Shown here piece after piece: positions 7,990 to 14,949 of a stretch of DNA of 20,911 nucleotides (within the stretch, counting starts at the first letter, position 1; each line of letters starts with the position of its first letter). A program made the position numbers and the translations under genes. The DNA comes from JBEVEP01 sp040512755 (GTDB taxonomy: Bacteria > Pseudomonadota > Alphaproteobacteria > Rhizobiales > Rhizobiaceae), in NCBI GenBank assembly GCA_040512755.1, contig JBEVEP010000333.1, positions 1 to 20,911 on the forward strand, given 5' to 3'. The notes beneath the pieces were generated by a model that was not told where the DNA came from, searched no databases, and worked only from the letters and a program-made list of their open reading frames with translations.

Positions 7990-8101
7990 TGGCGCGGCAG
8001 GCTTCGCTGGTCTGCGCCAATGCTTGGCTGCCTCTGTGGTTCAGTCCGATAGGTCCAAAATCAGCCGTTGAATTGCTGCTGGCTTTTTCAGTTGAATTCC
8101 A

Positions 8102-8107
8102 CTATAT
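8102..8107 (+). promoter_or_regulatory. Candidate -10 box of an rpsO promoter
   Basis: The 221-base truB-rpsO gap (7990-8210) contains CTATAT, which equals the rhizobial -10 consensus, about 100 bases before the rpsO ATG. The matching -35 (CTGGCT, 17 bases upstream) is poor. An own promoter for rpsO would be usual. I see no strong terminator after truB in this gap. Confidence 0.35.
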
Positions 8108-8210
8108 GCGCCGCAGCATTGCGCCGAAGGCGTCATGTACACTGGCCCCCGCTGGACGACATCCTGGCCGTGGGCGTCCCGTTTCCTAGAAAAAAGAAAG
8201 GAAAAACGCG

Positions 8211-8480
8211 ATGTCGATTACTGCAGAGCGTAAACAGGCCCTGATGACCGAATTTGCGACCGCCAAGGGCGACACCGGATCTCCGGAAGTCCAGGTTGCC
8301 ATTCTCTCCGAACGCATCAAGAACCTGACCGAGCATTTCAAGGACCACAAGAAGGACAATCACTCCCGCCGTGGTCTTCTGGCACTGGTTTCTCAGCGTC
8401 GCCGTCTCCTCGACTATCTCAAAGGCAAGGATGAAGGCCGCTATCAGACACTGATCGAGAAGCTCGGCCTGCGCCGCTAA
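8211..8480 (+). CDS. rpsO: 30S ribosomal protein S15
   Basis: S15 binds the central domain of 16S rRNA early in 30S assembly. The 89-residue length is exactly typical. Signature elements are TAKGDTGSPEVQVAILSERI, HFKDHKKDNHSRRGLLALV and RRRLLDYLKG. AAAGGAAAAA precedes the ATG. The leader may carry an S15 autoregulatory structure, as in other bacteria, but I could not define one. A 10-bp hairpin follows the gene, and pnp lies downstream in the usual rpsO-pnp order. Confidence 0.97.
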   Translation: MSITAERKQALMTEFATAKGDTGSPEVQVAILSERIKNLTEHFKDHKKDNHSRRGLLALVSQRRRLLDYLKGKDEGRYQTLIEKLGLRR

Positions 8481-8486
8481 AGACTT

Positions 8487-8519
8487 GACCGGCGGGTTTC
8501 CTTGGGAGGCCCGCCGGTC
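8487..8519 (+). terminator. Perfect 10-bp hairpin after rpsO (weak terminator or processing site)
   Basis: GACCGGCGGG (8487-8496) pairs perfectly with CCCGCCGGTC (8510-8519) across a 13-base loop, starting 6 bases after the rpsO stop. No T-run follows, so efficient intrinsic termination is unlikely. It could be a partial terminator, a 3'-end stabiliser or an RNase III site between rpsO and pnp. Confidence 0.5.
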
Positions 8520-8549
8520 GCACATATGGCCCCTCGACGCAGTGGCCCG

Positions 8550-8589
8550 CGGGCATGATCCCGAGAACAGGTTTTAACGATCATGCCCG
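8550..8589. repeat. Palindromic repeat, 'GGGCATGATC' type
   Basis: CGGGCATGATC (8550-8560) is the exact reverse complement of GATCATGCCCG (8579-8589), with an 18-base loop containing CCGAGAACAGGTTTT. It resembles common rhizobial elements in which GCATGATCCCGAAAA is followed by a complementary arm, here with a shortened middle. It lies in the 313-base rpsO-pnp gap. Confidence 0.65.
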
Positions 8590-8668
8590 GACGAGGTTTC
8601 GCAAGGCTCATGGGAGCCAGCGGAACCGCTCCATGGACAGGTCATGGGGCAGGATTGCAGGATACTTG

Positions 8669-8712
8669 GGCGCAAATCGCGCCAAATTCGGCAAGTTTCC
8701 CGCTGTCTTGCC
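8669..8712 (+). promoter_or_regulatory. pnp leader stem-loops (possible RNase III/PNPase autoregulation site)
   Basis: Two adjacent stems occur about 80-125 bases before the pnp start: GGCGC (8669-8673) with GCGCC (8679-8683), and GGCAAG (8690-8695) with CTTGCC (8707-8712). In enterobacteria, pnp mRNA is controlled by RNase III cleavage of a leader stem followed by PNPase. The stems are visible here; the mechanism is only an analogy. Confidence 0.35.
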
Positions 8713-8793
8713 CGTGGCTCGTCCCAACGAAGCCAGGGAAGGAGACCCGCGCCCGGATCGTGGCGCAGCCTTCCCGCACATGAAGGACAAGAC

Positions 8794-10941
8794 ATGTTCA
8801 ATCACCACAAAGTGGAAATCGAATGGGCCGGGCGTCCGCTCAAACTGGAAACCGGCAAGATCGCGCGTCAGGCCGACGGCGCCGTTCTGGCGACCTATGG
8901 CGAGACGGTTGTGCTCGCCACCGTCGTGTCAGCCAAGGAGCCTAAGCCGGGCTTCGACTTCTTTCCGTTGACCGTCAACTATCAGGAAAAGACCTACGCC
9001 GCGGGCAAGATCCCCGGCGGCTACTTCAAGCGTGAAGGCCGTCCGAGCGAAAAGGAAACCCTGGTTTCCCGCCTGATCGACCGCCCGATCCGCCCGCTCT
9101 TCGCGGATGGCTACAAGAACGACACGCAGGTCGTCGTCACAGTCATCCAGCACGATCTCGAAAACGATCCGGACATCCTGTCCATCGTCGCGACGTCTGC
9201 GGCGCTGACGCTTTCCGGCGTGCCCTTCATGGGGCCGATCGGCGGCGCTCGTGTCGGCTACATCAATGGCGAATATGTGCTGAACCCGCATCTCGACGAG
9301 ATGGCGGAGTCCAAGCTGGACCTCGTCGTTGCCGGCACCTCTGAAGCGGTCCTCATGGTCGAGTCGGAAGCGAAGGAGCTTGTCGAGGAACTTATGCTCG
9401 GCGCCGTGATGTTCGGTCACAAGGGCTTCCAGCCGGTCATCGATGCCATCATCAAGCTGGCCGAAGTCGCTGCCAAGGAACCCCGCGACCACGCAGCGGA
9501 AAGCCTCTCCGAACTCGAAGCCGAGATGCTTCAGGTCATCGAGGCCGACCTGCGCGCCGCTTACAAGAATACCGTCAAGCAGGACCGCTACAGCGCGGTC
9601 GATGAAGCCAAGGCCAAGGTGAAGGAACATTTCGCGCCCAAGGGAGACGAAGCGCCGAAATGGAGCCCCGAGCAGGTGGCGACCGTGTTCAAGGATCTGC
9701 AGGCCAAGATCGTGCGCTGGAACATTCTGGACACCGGATCGCGCATTGACGGCCGTGACCTCAAGACCGTTCGTCCGATCGTTTCGGAAGTCGGCATCCT
9801 GCCGCGCACGCACGGTTCGGCGCTGTTTACCCGCGGCGAAACGCAGGCGATCGTCGTCGCCACGCTGGGCACCGGCGAGGACGAGCAGTACGTCGATGCA
9901 CTGACGGGCATGTACAAGGAGACGTTCCTCCTTCACTACAATTTCCCGCCCTATTCGGTCGGCGAGACCGGCCGTATGGGTTCGCCCGGTCGCCGCGAGA
10001 TCGGTCACGGCAAGCTTGCCTGGCGCGCCATTCACCCGATGCTGCCGTCGGCGGAACAGTTCCCGTACACGCTGCGCGTCGTGTCCGAGATCACAGAGTC
10101 CAACGGCTCGTCCTCAATGGCGACCGTCTGCGGCACCTCGCTCGCGCTCATGGACGCTGGCGTTCCGCTGGCAAAGCCGGTGGCCGGCATCGCGATGGGC
10201 CTGATCAAGGAAGAAGAGCGCTTCGCCGTGCTCTCCGACATCCTTGGCGACGAGGACCATCTCGGCGACATGGATTTCAAGGTTGCGGGTACGTCGAATG
10301 GCGTCACCTCGCTGCAGATGGACATCAAGATCGCTGGCATCACCGAGGAGATCATGAAGATCGCGCTGGACCAGGCCAAGGATGGCCGGGTCCACATTCT
10401 CGGCGAGATGGCGAAGGCGATCAGCGAGGGTCGCAAGGAACTCGGCGAGTTCGCGCCACGCATCGAGGTCATGCACATCCCGACCGACAAGATCCGCGAC
10501 GTCATCGGCAGCGGCGGTAAGGTCATCCGCGAGATCGTCGAGAAGACCGGCGCCAAGATCAACATCGAGGACGACGGCACAGTGAAGATCGCTTCTGCGA
10601 ACGCCAAGGAAATCGAGGCGGCGAAGAAGTGGATCCACACCATCGTGGCCGAGCCGGAAGTCGGCGAAATCTACGAAGGAACGGTGGTCAAGACTGCTGA
10701 CTTCGGCGCCTTCGTCAACTTCTTCGGCCCGCGCGACGGTCTCGTCCATATCTCCCAGCTTTCGAACGAGCGCGTCGCGAAGACCACGGATGTGATCAAG
10801 GAAGGCGACAAGGTCTACGTGAAGCTGATGGGCTTCGATGAGCGCGGCAAGGTCCGCCTGTCGATGAAGGTCGTGGACCAGCAGACGGGCAAGGAACTCG
10901 TCCGCGAGAAGAAGGCCGATGGCGAAGAAAACGCCGCCTGA
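8794..10941 (+). CDS. pnp: Polyribonucleotide nucleotidyltransferase (PNPase)
   Basis: PNPase is a phosphorolytic 3'-5' exoribonuclease of the RNA degradosome. The 715-residue protein has two RNase PH domains, about 1-210 and 310-545, joined by an alpha-helical domain. The second has RTHGSALFTRGETQA and the active-site region GDEDHLGDMDFKVAG. A KH domain follows with VIGSGGKVIREI, then an S1 domain with YEGTVVKTADFGAFVNF near the C-terminus. The start is set at ATG 8794 (MFNHHKVEIEWAGRPL, the rhizobial N-terminus), with AGGA upstream. The frame stays open back to 8644, but those 50 residues lie in the structured leader and are not PNPase-like. A strong terminator follows. Confidence 0.96.
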   Translation: MFNHHKVEIEWAGRPLKLETGKIARQADGAVLATYGETVVLATVVSAKEPKPGFDFFPLTVNYQEKTYAAGKIPGGYFKREGRPSEKETLVSRLIDRPIRPLFADGYKNDTQVVVTVIQHDLENDPDILSIVATSAALTLSGVPFMGPIGGARVGYINGEYVLNPHLDEMAESKLDLVVAGTSEAVLMVESEAKELVEELMLGAVMFGHKGFQPVIDAIIKLAEVAAKEPRDHAAESLSELEAEMLQVIEADLRAAYKNTVKQDRYSAVDEAKAKVKEHFAPKGDEAPKWSPEQVATVFKDLQAKIVRWNILDTGSRIDGRDLKTVRPIVSEVGILPRTHGSALFTRGETQAIVVATLGTGEDEQYVDALTGMYKETFLLHYNFPPYSVGETGRMGSPGRREIGHGKLAWRAIHPMLPSAEQFPYTLRVVSEITESNGSSSMATVCGTSLALMDAGVPLAKPVAGIAMGLIKEEERFAVLSDILGDEDHLGDMDFKVAGTSNGVTSLQMDIKIAGITEEIMKIALDQAKDGRVHILGEMAKAISEGRKELGEFAPRIEVMHIPTDKIRDVIGSGGKVIREIVEKTGAKINIEDDGTVKIASANAKEIEAAKKWIHTIVAEPEVGEIYEGTVVKTADFGAFVNFFGPRDGLVHISQLSNERVAKTTDVIKEGDKVYVKLMGFDERGKVRLSMKVVDQQTGKELVREKKADGEENAA

Positions 10942-10964
10942 GCCACATTTTTCATGATCGCGAG

Positions 10965-10995
10965 CGGGCGCTGCCGCAAGGCCGCGCCCGTTTTT
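10965..10995 (+). terminator. Intrinsic terminator of pnp
   Basis: CGGGCGC (10965-10971) pairs with GCGCCCG (10984-10990), with a further GCC/GGC pairing inside the loop around GCAA. T10991-10995 follows directly. This is a classic Rho-independent terminator 24 bases after the pnp stop and closes the rpsO-pnp unit. Confidence 0.88.
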
Positions 10996-11059
10996 CATTT
11001 GGAATGGCGATACCGATGATGTTTTCTTGTTAGCTATCATCATGATGGCGCTTTACGTT

Positions 11060-11090
11060 GCCCCCCTCTGTCTTGCCGGACATCTCCCCC
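11060..11090. repeat. Truncated copy of the 'ATCTCCCCCCTTG' repeat family
   Basis: The stretch CCCCCTCTGTCTTGCCGGAC followed by ATCTCCCCC resembles the right-hand interior of the element at 18244-18412 (CCCCCTCTGGCCTGCCGGCC then ATCTCCCCC). No matching left arm is seen, so it is probably a decayed or partial copy. It lies 15 bases before another repeat in the 402-base pnp-methyltransferase gap. Confidence 0.5.
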
Positions 11091-11105
11091 GCAGCGGCGC
11101 CCTGC

Positions 11106-11300
11106 CTTCTCCCCGTGTGGGAGAAGGTGGATCGGCGCGCAGCGCCGAGACGGATGAGGGGTGTTGGCCGGAGTACGTCGCGGCAGAAAAGGCTACGAGA
11201 TCAACGCTTGGCGCCAAGTTTCCGAAGTGCCTCGTTTCTTCCAGTACCCCTCATCCGACCTCGCCTTCGGCTCGGCCACCTTCTCCCACACGGGGAGAAG
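11106..11300. repeat. Long inverted repeat with about 55-base arms upstream of the methyltransferase gene
   Basis: The arms at 11106-11162 and 11246-11300 are inverted copies. The outer 25 bases (starting CTTCTCCCCGTGTGGGAGAA) are identical and the inner CGGATGAGGGGT matches, with divergence between. Each outer end is itself a hairpin, CTTCTCCC-CGTGT-GGGAGAAG. The roughly 83-base centre has no coding sense. It ends 43 bases before the ATG at 11344 and so occupies the promoter/leader region of that gene. Confidence 0.75.
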
Positions 11301-11343
11301 AGAGGAACTCGCGCAGCCGGCAATCGTGCGGCAGTTCAAGACT

Positions 11344-12375
11344 ATGACCCGCGATGCGGCCAAAACGCTCTTCCATCCGTTCGAAGCCGGCGATGTGGAT
11401 ATGCCGGACCGCCATGCGCGCGTCCTGTCCCTTGGCGCCGAGCCGGGTTTTGTTTTGCCTGCGGGGTTCGAGGGGCAATTGCACCTGGTTCAAGGCTTTC
11501 GGCCGTACTATCTGGCACTAGGGGCGGCCGGCCGGTTTCCTGTCACGCCGCGCGCGGAGGGTGAGGGCTACGATGCGGTGCTTGTGCTCGTCGGACGCCA
11601 TCGCGGCCTTAACGAGCGCAACATCGCTGAGGCGGTCGAGCGCACGCGGCTACACGGTCTGGTGCTGATTGCGGGCGGCAAGGAAGACGGCATTGCCAGC
11701 CTCCGCAAACGGCTCAGCGACCTTCTGGAACTCGATGGCCATCTTTCCAAGTACCACAGTCAGGCGCTGTGGTTCCGCCGCTCGGTGGAGGCAGAGGCGA
11801 TGGCTGTGGCGCTCAAGGTGGAAAACCCGGATGGCCTCGTGGATAGGCGCTTCCTCACCGCGCCCGGCATGTTTTCTTATAATCGGGTCGATGCCGGCTC
11901 GCGCCTTCTGCTCGACAATCTCCCTGGCGACCTTACCGGATCAGTCGCTGACTTCTGCGCCGGATGGGGCTATCTCGCGTCAGAGGTCCTTGCGAAATCT
12001 CCTGAGATCACCAAGCTCGACCTCTATGAGGCGGATTTCGAGTCTCTGGAGGCTGCCAAGGCCAATCTTGCCGAACTAAGGCCGGCGGTCGGCAAGCGCT
12101 ACTTCTGGCACGATCTTGTCGGCGAACCGGTGACCGAACGCTACGAGGCGATCGTCATGAATCCGCCCTTTCACAAGGGCAATGCCGCCGACCCGGCAAT
12201 TGGCCAAAAAATGATCAAGACGGCGGCCGGCGCCCTGCGTCGTGGCGGTCGGCTGTTCATGGTCGCCAACAGGCAGTTGCCGTACGAAGTAACGTTGAAT
12301 GAAGTTTTCGGCGAGCACCGCGAGATCAGTCGAGACAGCGGGTTCAAGGTTCTGTCAGGCGTGCGCCGGCGGTGA
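11344..12375 (+). CDS. Class I SAM-dependent methyltransferase, RsmC/RlmG-like (probable rRNA guanine-N2 methyltransferase)
   Basis: The 343-residue length equals that of E. coli RsmC (16S rRNA m2G1207 methyltransferase). The family has a degenerate N-terminal methyltransferase-like half and a catalytic C-terminal half. The C-terminal half shows SAM motif I as ADFCAGWGYLASE, an acidic ribose-binding residue in LDLYEAD, and motif IV NPPFHKG, which is typical of base N-methylation. The start is ATG 11344 (MTRDAAKTLFHPF). The longer frame from 11161 would be translated from the inverted repeat and is unlikely. The Shine-Dalgarno is weak. Choosing between RsmC, RlmG or another target is not possible from sequence alone. 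It converges on fabI with a 54-base gap. Confidence 0.8.
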   Translation: MTRDAAKTLFHPFEAGDVDMPDRHARVLSLGAEPGFVLPAGFEGQLHLVQGFRPYYLALGAAGRFPVTPRAEGEGYDAVLVLVGRHRGLNERNIAEAVERTRLHGLVLIAGGKEDGIASLRKRLSDLLELDGHLSKYHSQALWFRRSVEAEAMAVALKVENPDGLVDRRFLTAPGMFSYNRVDAGSRLLLDNLPGDLTGSVADFCAGWGYLASEVLAKSPEITKLDLYEADFESLEAAKANLAELRPAVGKRYFWHDLVGEPVTERYEAIVMNPPFHKGNAADPAIGQKMIKTAAGALRRGGRLFMVANRQLPYEVTLNEVFGEHREISRDSGFKVLSGVRRR

Positions 12376-12429
12376 TGACCGCGCTTCTCTCCGCAGAGCC
12401 TTGAAGGACGACAACGTGACGGTCGAGGA

Positions 12430-13242
12430 CTATTCCCGGCTGTCGTCCGTTCGCTTCAGTTCGTCAAGCGTCGGCATCGACACGATGTGATAGCCGGAGT
12501 CCACATAGTGGATTTCCCCGGTCACGCCGGAAGATAGTTCGGACAATAGATAAAGCGCCGAACCCCCGACGTCGTCGATTGTCACCGTTCGCCGGAGCGG
12601 TGAATTCCGGTGCTGATAGGAGAACATGTGCCGCGCGTCGGAAATTCCCGCGCCCGCCAATGTCCGCACCGGTCCGGCGGAGATCGCGTTCACCCTGATG
12701 CCACGTGGGCCGTAGTCATTCGCCAGATAGCGCACGCTTGCTTCCAGTCCGGCCTTCGCGACGCCCATGACATTGTAATTCGGCATCACACGGACCGACC
12801 CGGCATAGGTAAGCGTAAGCATCGTGCCGCCCGCTTCCATCATCGCAGCCGCCTTTCGGGCGACCTCGGTGAAGGAGTAGCAGGAGATCACCATGGTCCG
12901 GATGAAATTCTCCCGCGTCGTATCCGCGTAGAGGCCCTTCAGCTCGTTCTTGTCCGAGAAGCCGATCGCATGCACGACGAAGTCGAGCTTTCCCCATTCT
13001 GCCGCGAGCGCATCGAAAACGGAATTGATCGACGCTCCGTCCTCGACGTCGCACGGCAGCACCAGTGACGAACCGGCCTTCTCCGCGAGAGGCTTCACGC
13101 GACGCCCGAATGCTTCACCTTGATAGGTGAAAGCCAATTCCGCGCCTTGTTCGGCCAGTTTTTTCGCTATCCCCCAGGCAATCGAGTGATCGTTGGCGAC
13201 CCCCATGATGAGGCCCCGCTTGCCCTTCATCAGTCCGTCCAT
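12430..13242 (-). CDS. fabI: Enoyl-[acyl-carrier-protein] reductase (NADH) FabI
   Basis: FabI reduces enoyl-ACP in the last step of each fatty acid elongation cycle and is the triclosan-sensitive type. The 270-residue short-chain dehydrogenase shows the FabI cofactor motif GLIMGVANDHSIAWGIA. Catalytic Tyr156 and Lys163 lie in YNVMGVAK, with Tyr146 in TLTYAG; these are the same numbers as in the E. coli enzyme. HAIGFSDKNEL is also typical. AAGGA lies 9 bases before the ATG. In rhizobia fabI normally follows fabB. Here a roughly 0.45 kb cassette separates them, so fabI expression may depend on read-through across its inverted arms. Confidence 0.96.
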   Translation of the reverse strand: MDGLMKGKRGLIMGVANDHSIAWGIAKKLAEQGAELAFTYQGEAFGRRVKPLAEKAGSSLVLPCDVEDGASINSVFDALAAEWGKLDFVVHAIGFSDKNELKGLYADTTRENFIRTMVISCYSFTEVARKAAAMMEAGGTMLTLTYAGSVRVMPNYNVMGVAKAGLEASVRYLANDYGPRGIRVNAISAGPVRTLAGAGISDARHMFSYQHRNSPLRRTVTIDDVGGSALYLLSELSSGVTGEIHYVDSGYHIVSMPTLDELKRTDDSRE

Positions 13243-13266
13243 TTTGAGCAGTCCTTGTTGGTAGCA

Positions 13267-13290
13267 GGCAGTAGGCAGTAGGCAGTAGGC
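13267..13290. repeat. Heptamer array (GTAGGCA/TAGGCAG), fabI-side arm of the cassette
   Basis: On the plus strand the 7-base unit GTAGGCA repeats about three and a half times, preceded by a variant GCAGGCA. This segment matches the reverse complement of 13676-13699 at 22 of 24 positions. Together the two arrays form the inverted termini of the four-helix-bundle cassette. Confidence 0.85.
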
Positions 13291-13298
13291 ATGGAGTT

Positions 13299-13667
13299 CT
13301 ATTCCGGCCCGATTTTGCGAATGAGTTGGCCCAGCATCTTGCCGATTTCGTCACTCCGACGGAGCAACGGCACGATCTCGTCGCCAGCCGCGAGGCCAAC
13401 ACGCTCTGCTACGATTAGATGCGTTTCGAGCTCCTTCAGCGAACCCTGAGCAATCTTCAGAAACTGCCTATACGATCCTGTATTCTGTCTGCCGTAGCCT
13501 TCAGCGATATTCGCAGGGATCGATGTCGCGGAGCGCCGAACCTGACTCGTCAGGCCGAATAATTCTTCTTTGGGCCAAGCTCTGGTCAAACGGTAGACAG
13601 CCACGACTAGGTCCACTGAGTGCTGCCAGACAAGGAGATCTCTGTACGACTCAATCCTGGAGGACAT
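13299..13667 (-). CDS. Four-helix-bundle protein, S23/23S-rRNA-IVS (Avd-like) family
   Basis: The 122-residue product carries the family hallmark: YRDLLVWQ at the start, then LTSQVRRSATSIPANIAEGYGR and FLKIAQGSLKELETHL. This family (TIGR02436; IVS proteins of 23S rRNA, related to the Avd accessory protein of diversity-generating retroelements) forms pentameric four-helix bundles that bind nucleic acid. Its cellular role outside retroelements is unknown. Several codons (AGA, TTA, CTA) are rare in the neighbouring genes, which suggests transfer. It has no clear Shine-Dalgarno; only GGGG touches the ATG. It lies inside inverted heptamer arrays between fabB and fabI, on the same strand. I see no reverse transcriptase or template/variable repeat pair, so it is not part of a complete retroelement. 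Confidence 0.88.
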   Translation of the reverse strand: MSSRIESYRDLLVWQHSVDLVVAVYRLTRAWPKEELFGLTSQVRRSATSIPANIAEGYGRQNTGSYRQFLKIAQGSLKELETHLIVAERVGLAAGDEIVPLLRRSDEIGKMLGQLIRKIGPE

Positions 13668-13675
13668 CCCCGACT

Positions 13676-13699
13676 GCCTACTGCCTATTCCCTACTGCC
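13676..13699. repeat. Heptamer array (TGCCTAC), fabB-side arm of the cassette
   Basis: The plus strand reads CTGCCTA units with one variant (TTCCCTA). Read on the gene strand this is TAGGCAG, TAGGGAA, TAGGCAG, TAGGCAG. The first TAG, at 13701-13699, is the fabB stop codon. The array is the inverted partner of 13267-13290 (22/24). Confidence 0.85.
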
Positions 13700-14916
13700 T
13701 AAGCGTAGCGTTGAAACACCAGGGTTGCGTTGGTCCCCCCAAACCCGAATGAATTCGACAGGACCGTGTCAATCCTGGCATTGTCGATCCGCTTGCGAAC
13801 GATCGGCATCCCCTCGAATTCGGGGTCGAGATCCTCGATATGCGCGCTTTCGCCGATGAAGCGGCCCTGCATCATTAGGATCGAATAGATGGATTCCTGC
13901 ACCCCGGCTGCGCCGAGCGAGTGACCGGTCAGCGACTTCGTAGACGTAATGTACGGCATCTTCTCACCGAACACTTCGCGGATCGCGCCCATTTCCTTCG
14001 AGTCGCCGACCGGCGTCGATGTGCCGTGCGTGTTGATGTAGTCGACCGGACCGGAAACGGTTGACAGCGCCTGCCGCATGCAACGGATAGCGCCTTCGCC
14101 CGACGGCGCCACCATGTCATAGCCGTCAGACGTCGCGCCGTAGCCGACGATCTCTGCGTGAATTTTGGCGCCGCGCGCCAAAGCGTGCTCGAGCTCCTCG
14201 ACGACCAAGACGCCGGCGCCGCCGGCGATAACAAATCCGTCCCGGTTGACGTCATAGGCGCGCGAGGCGGCGGAGGCGCGGTCGTTGAACTTGGACGACA
14301 TCGCGCCCATGGCGTCGAACAGGTTCGACATGGTCCAGTCGAGGTCTTCATGGCCGCCGGCGAAGACGACGTCCTGCTTGCCGAACTGGATCAGTTCATA
14401 GGCGTTGCCGATGCAGTGCGCCGAGGTCGAGCAGGCCGACGAGATCGAATAATTCACGCCGTGGATCTTGAACCACGTTGCCAGTGTCGCTGACGCGGTG
14501 GACGACATCGCCTTTGGCACCGCGAACGGTCCAATCCGCTTCGGACTGTTGTTCTTGCGGGTGATGTCCGCGGCCTCGACGATGGTGCGCGTCGATGGAC
14601 CGCCGGAACCCATGATAATGCCCGTGCGGTCGTTGGTGATGTCGTTTTCCTGCAGGCCGGCGTCAGCGATTGCCTGTTCCATGGCGACATGGTTCCACGC
14701 CGCTCCTTTGGAGAGGAAGCGCAACGCGCGACGATCGACGAGTTCGCTCGCGTCGAGCGTCGGCGCGCCCCAAACCTGGCAGCGGAAGCCGTGTTCGGCG
14801 AATTCCGGCGAGAAGCTGATGCCTGATTTGGCGTCACGCAGCGAAGCTTGAACCTCGGCGGCATTGTTTCCGATCGACGATACGATTCCGAGGCCCGTGA
14901 CAACGACCCGTTTCAT
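13699..14916 (-). CDS. fabB: 3-oxoacyl-[acyl-carrier-protein] synthase I (FabB)
   Basis: FabB elongates unsaturated acyl-ACPs made by FabA and is essential for anaerobic-type unsaturated fatty acid synthesis. The 405-residue thiolase-fold protein carries Cys162 in SACSTSAH, His297 in NTHGTSTP, Lys327 in STKSLTGH and His332 in GHSLGAAG. These fall one residue below the E. coli FabB positions. The C-terminal FGFGGTNATLVF is intact. It starts 33 bases after fabA. The TAG stop is also the first three bases of the heptamer array that begins the downstream cassette, so the insertion junction abuts the end of the gene. Confidence 0.96.
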   Translation of the reverse strand: MKRVVVTGLGIVSSIGNNAAEVQASLRDAKSGISFSPEFAEHGFRCQVWGAPTLDASELVDRRALRFLSKGAAWNHVAMEQAIADAGLQENDITNDRTGIIMGSGGPSTRTIVEAADITRKNNSPKRIGPFAVPKAMSSTASATLATWFKIHGVNYSISSACSTSAHCIGNAYELIQFGKQDVVFAGGHEDLDWTMSNLFDAMGAMSSKFNDRASAASRAYDVNRDGFVIAGGAGVLVVEELEHALARGAKIHAEIVGYGATSDGYDMVAPSGEGAIRCMRQALSTVSGPVDYINTHGTSTPVGDSKEMGAIREVFGEKMPYITSTKSLTGHSLGAAGVQESIYSILMMQGRFIGESAHIEDLDPEFEGMPIVRKRIDNARIDTVLSNSFGFGGTNATLVFQRYA

Positions 14917-14949
14917 GGCAAACTCCCTGTCCGGTTTCCAGCTTGCCGC

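Noticed and set aside
7989..8189. A 66-codon frame starting with an ATG that overlaps the truB stop (TAATG)
   Set aside because: The overlap looks like translational coupling, but the product has no family, runs through the probable rpsO promoter (CTATAT at 8102) and leader, and ends just before the rpsO ribosome binding site.
8644..8793. N-terminal extension of PNPase
   Set aside because: The frame is open, but the residues do not resemble PNPase and overlap leader stem-loops. ATG 8794 has a ribosome binding site and the expected MFNHHKVEIEW start.
11161..11343. N-terminal extension of the RsmC-like protein
   Set aside because: It would be translated from the inverted repeat. The 343-residue form starting at 11344 has the family length.
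12409..12445. Inverted repeat GACGACA/TGTCGTC at the convergent end of the methyltransferase and fabI genes
   Set aside because: It is only 7 bp with a 23-base loop, overlaps fabI coding sequence and has no T-run on either strand, so it is too weak to call a bidirectional terminator.
13261..13700. Heptamer arrays as a CRISPR array or a template/variable repeat pair of a diversity-generating retroelement
   Set aside because: The units are 7 bases, directly abutting with no spacers, and inverted between the two ends. No cas genes, reverse transcriptase or adenine-biased variable repeat are present.
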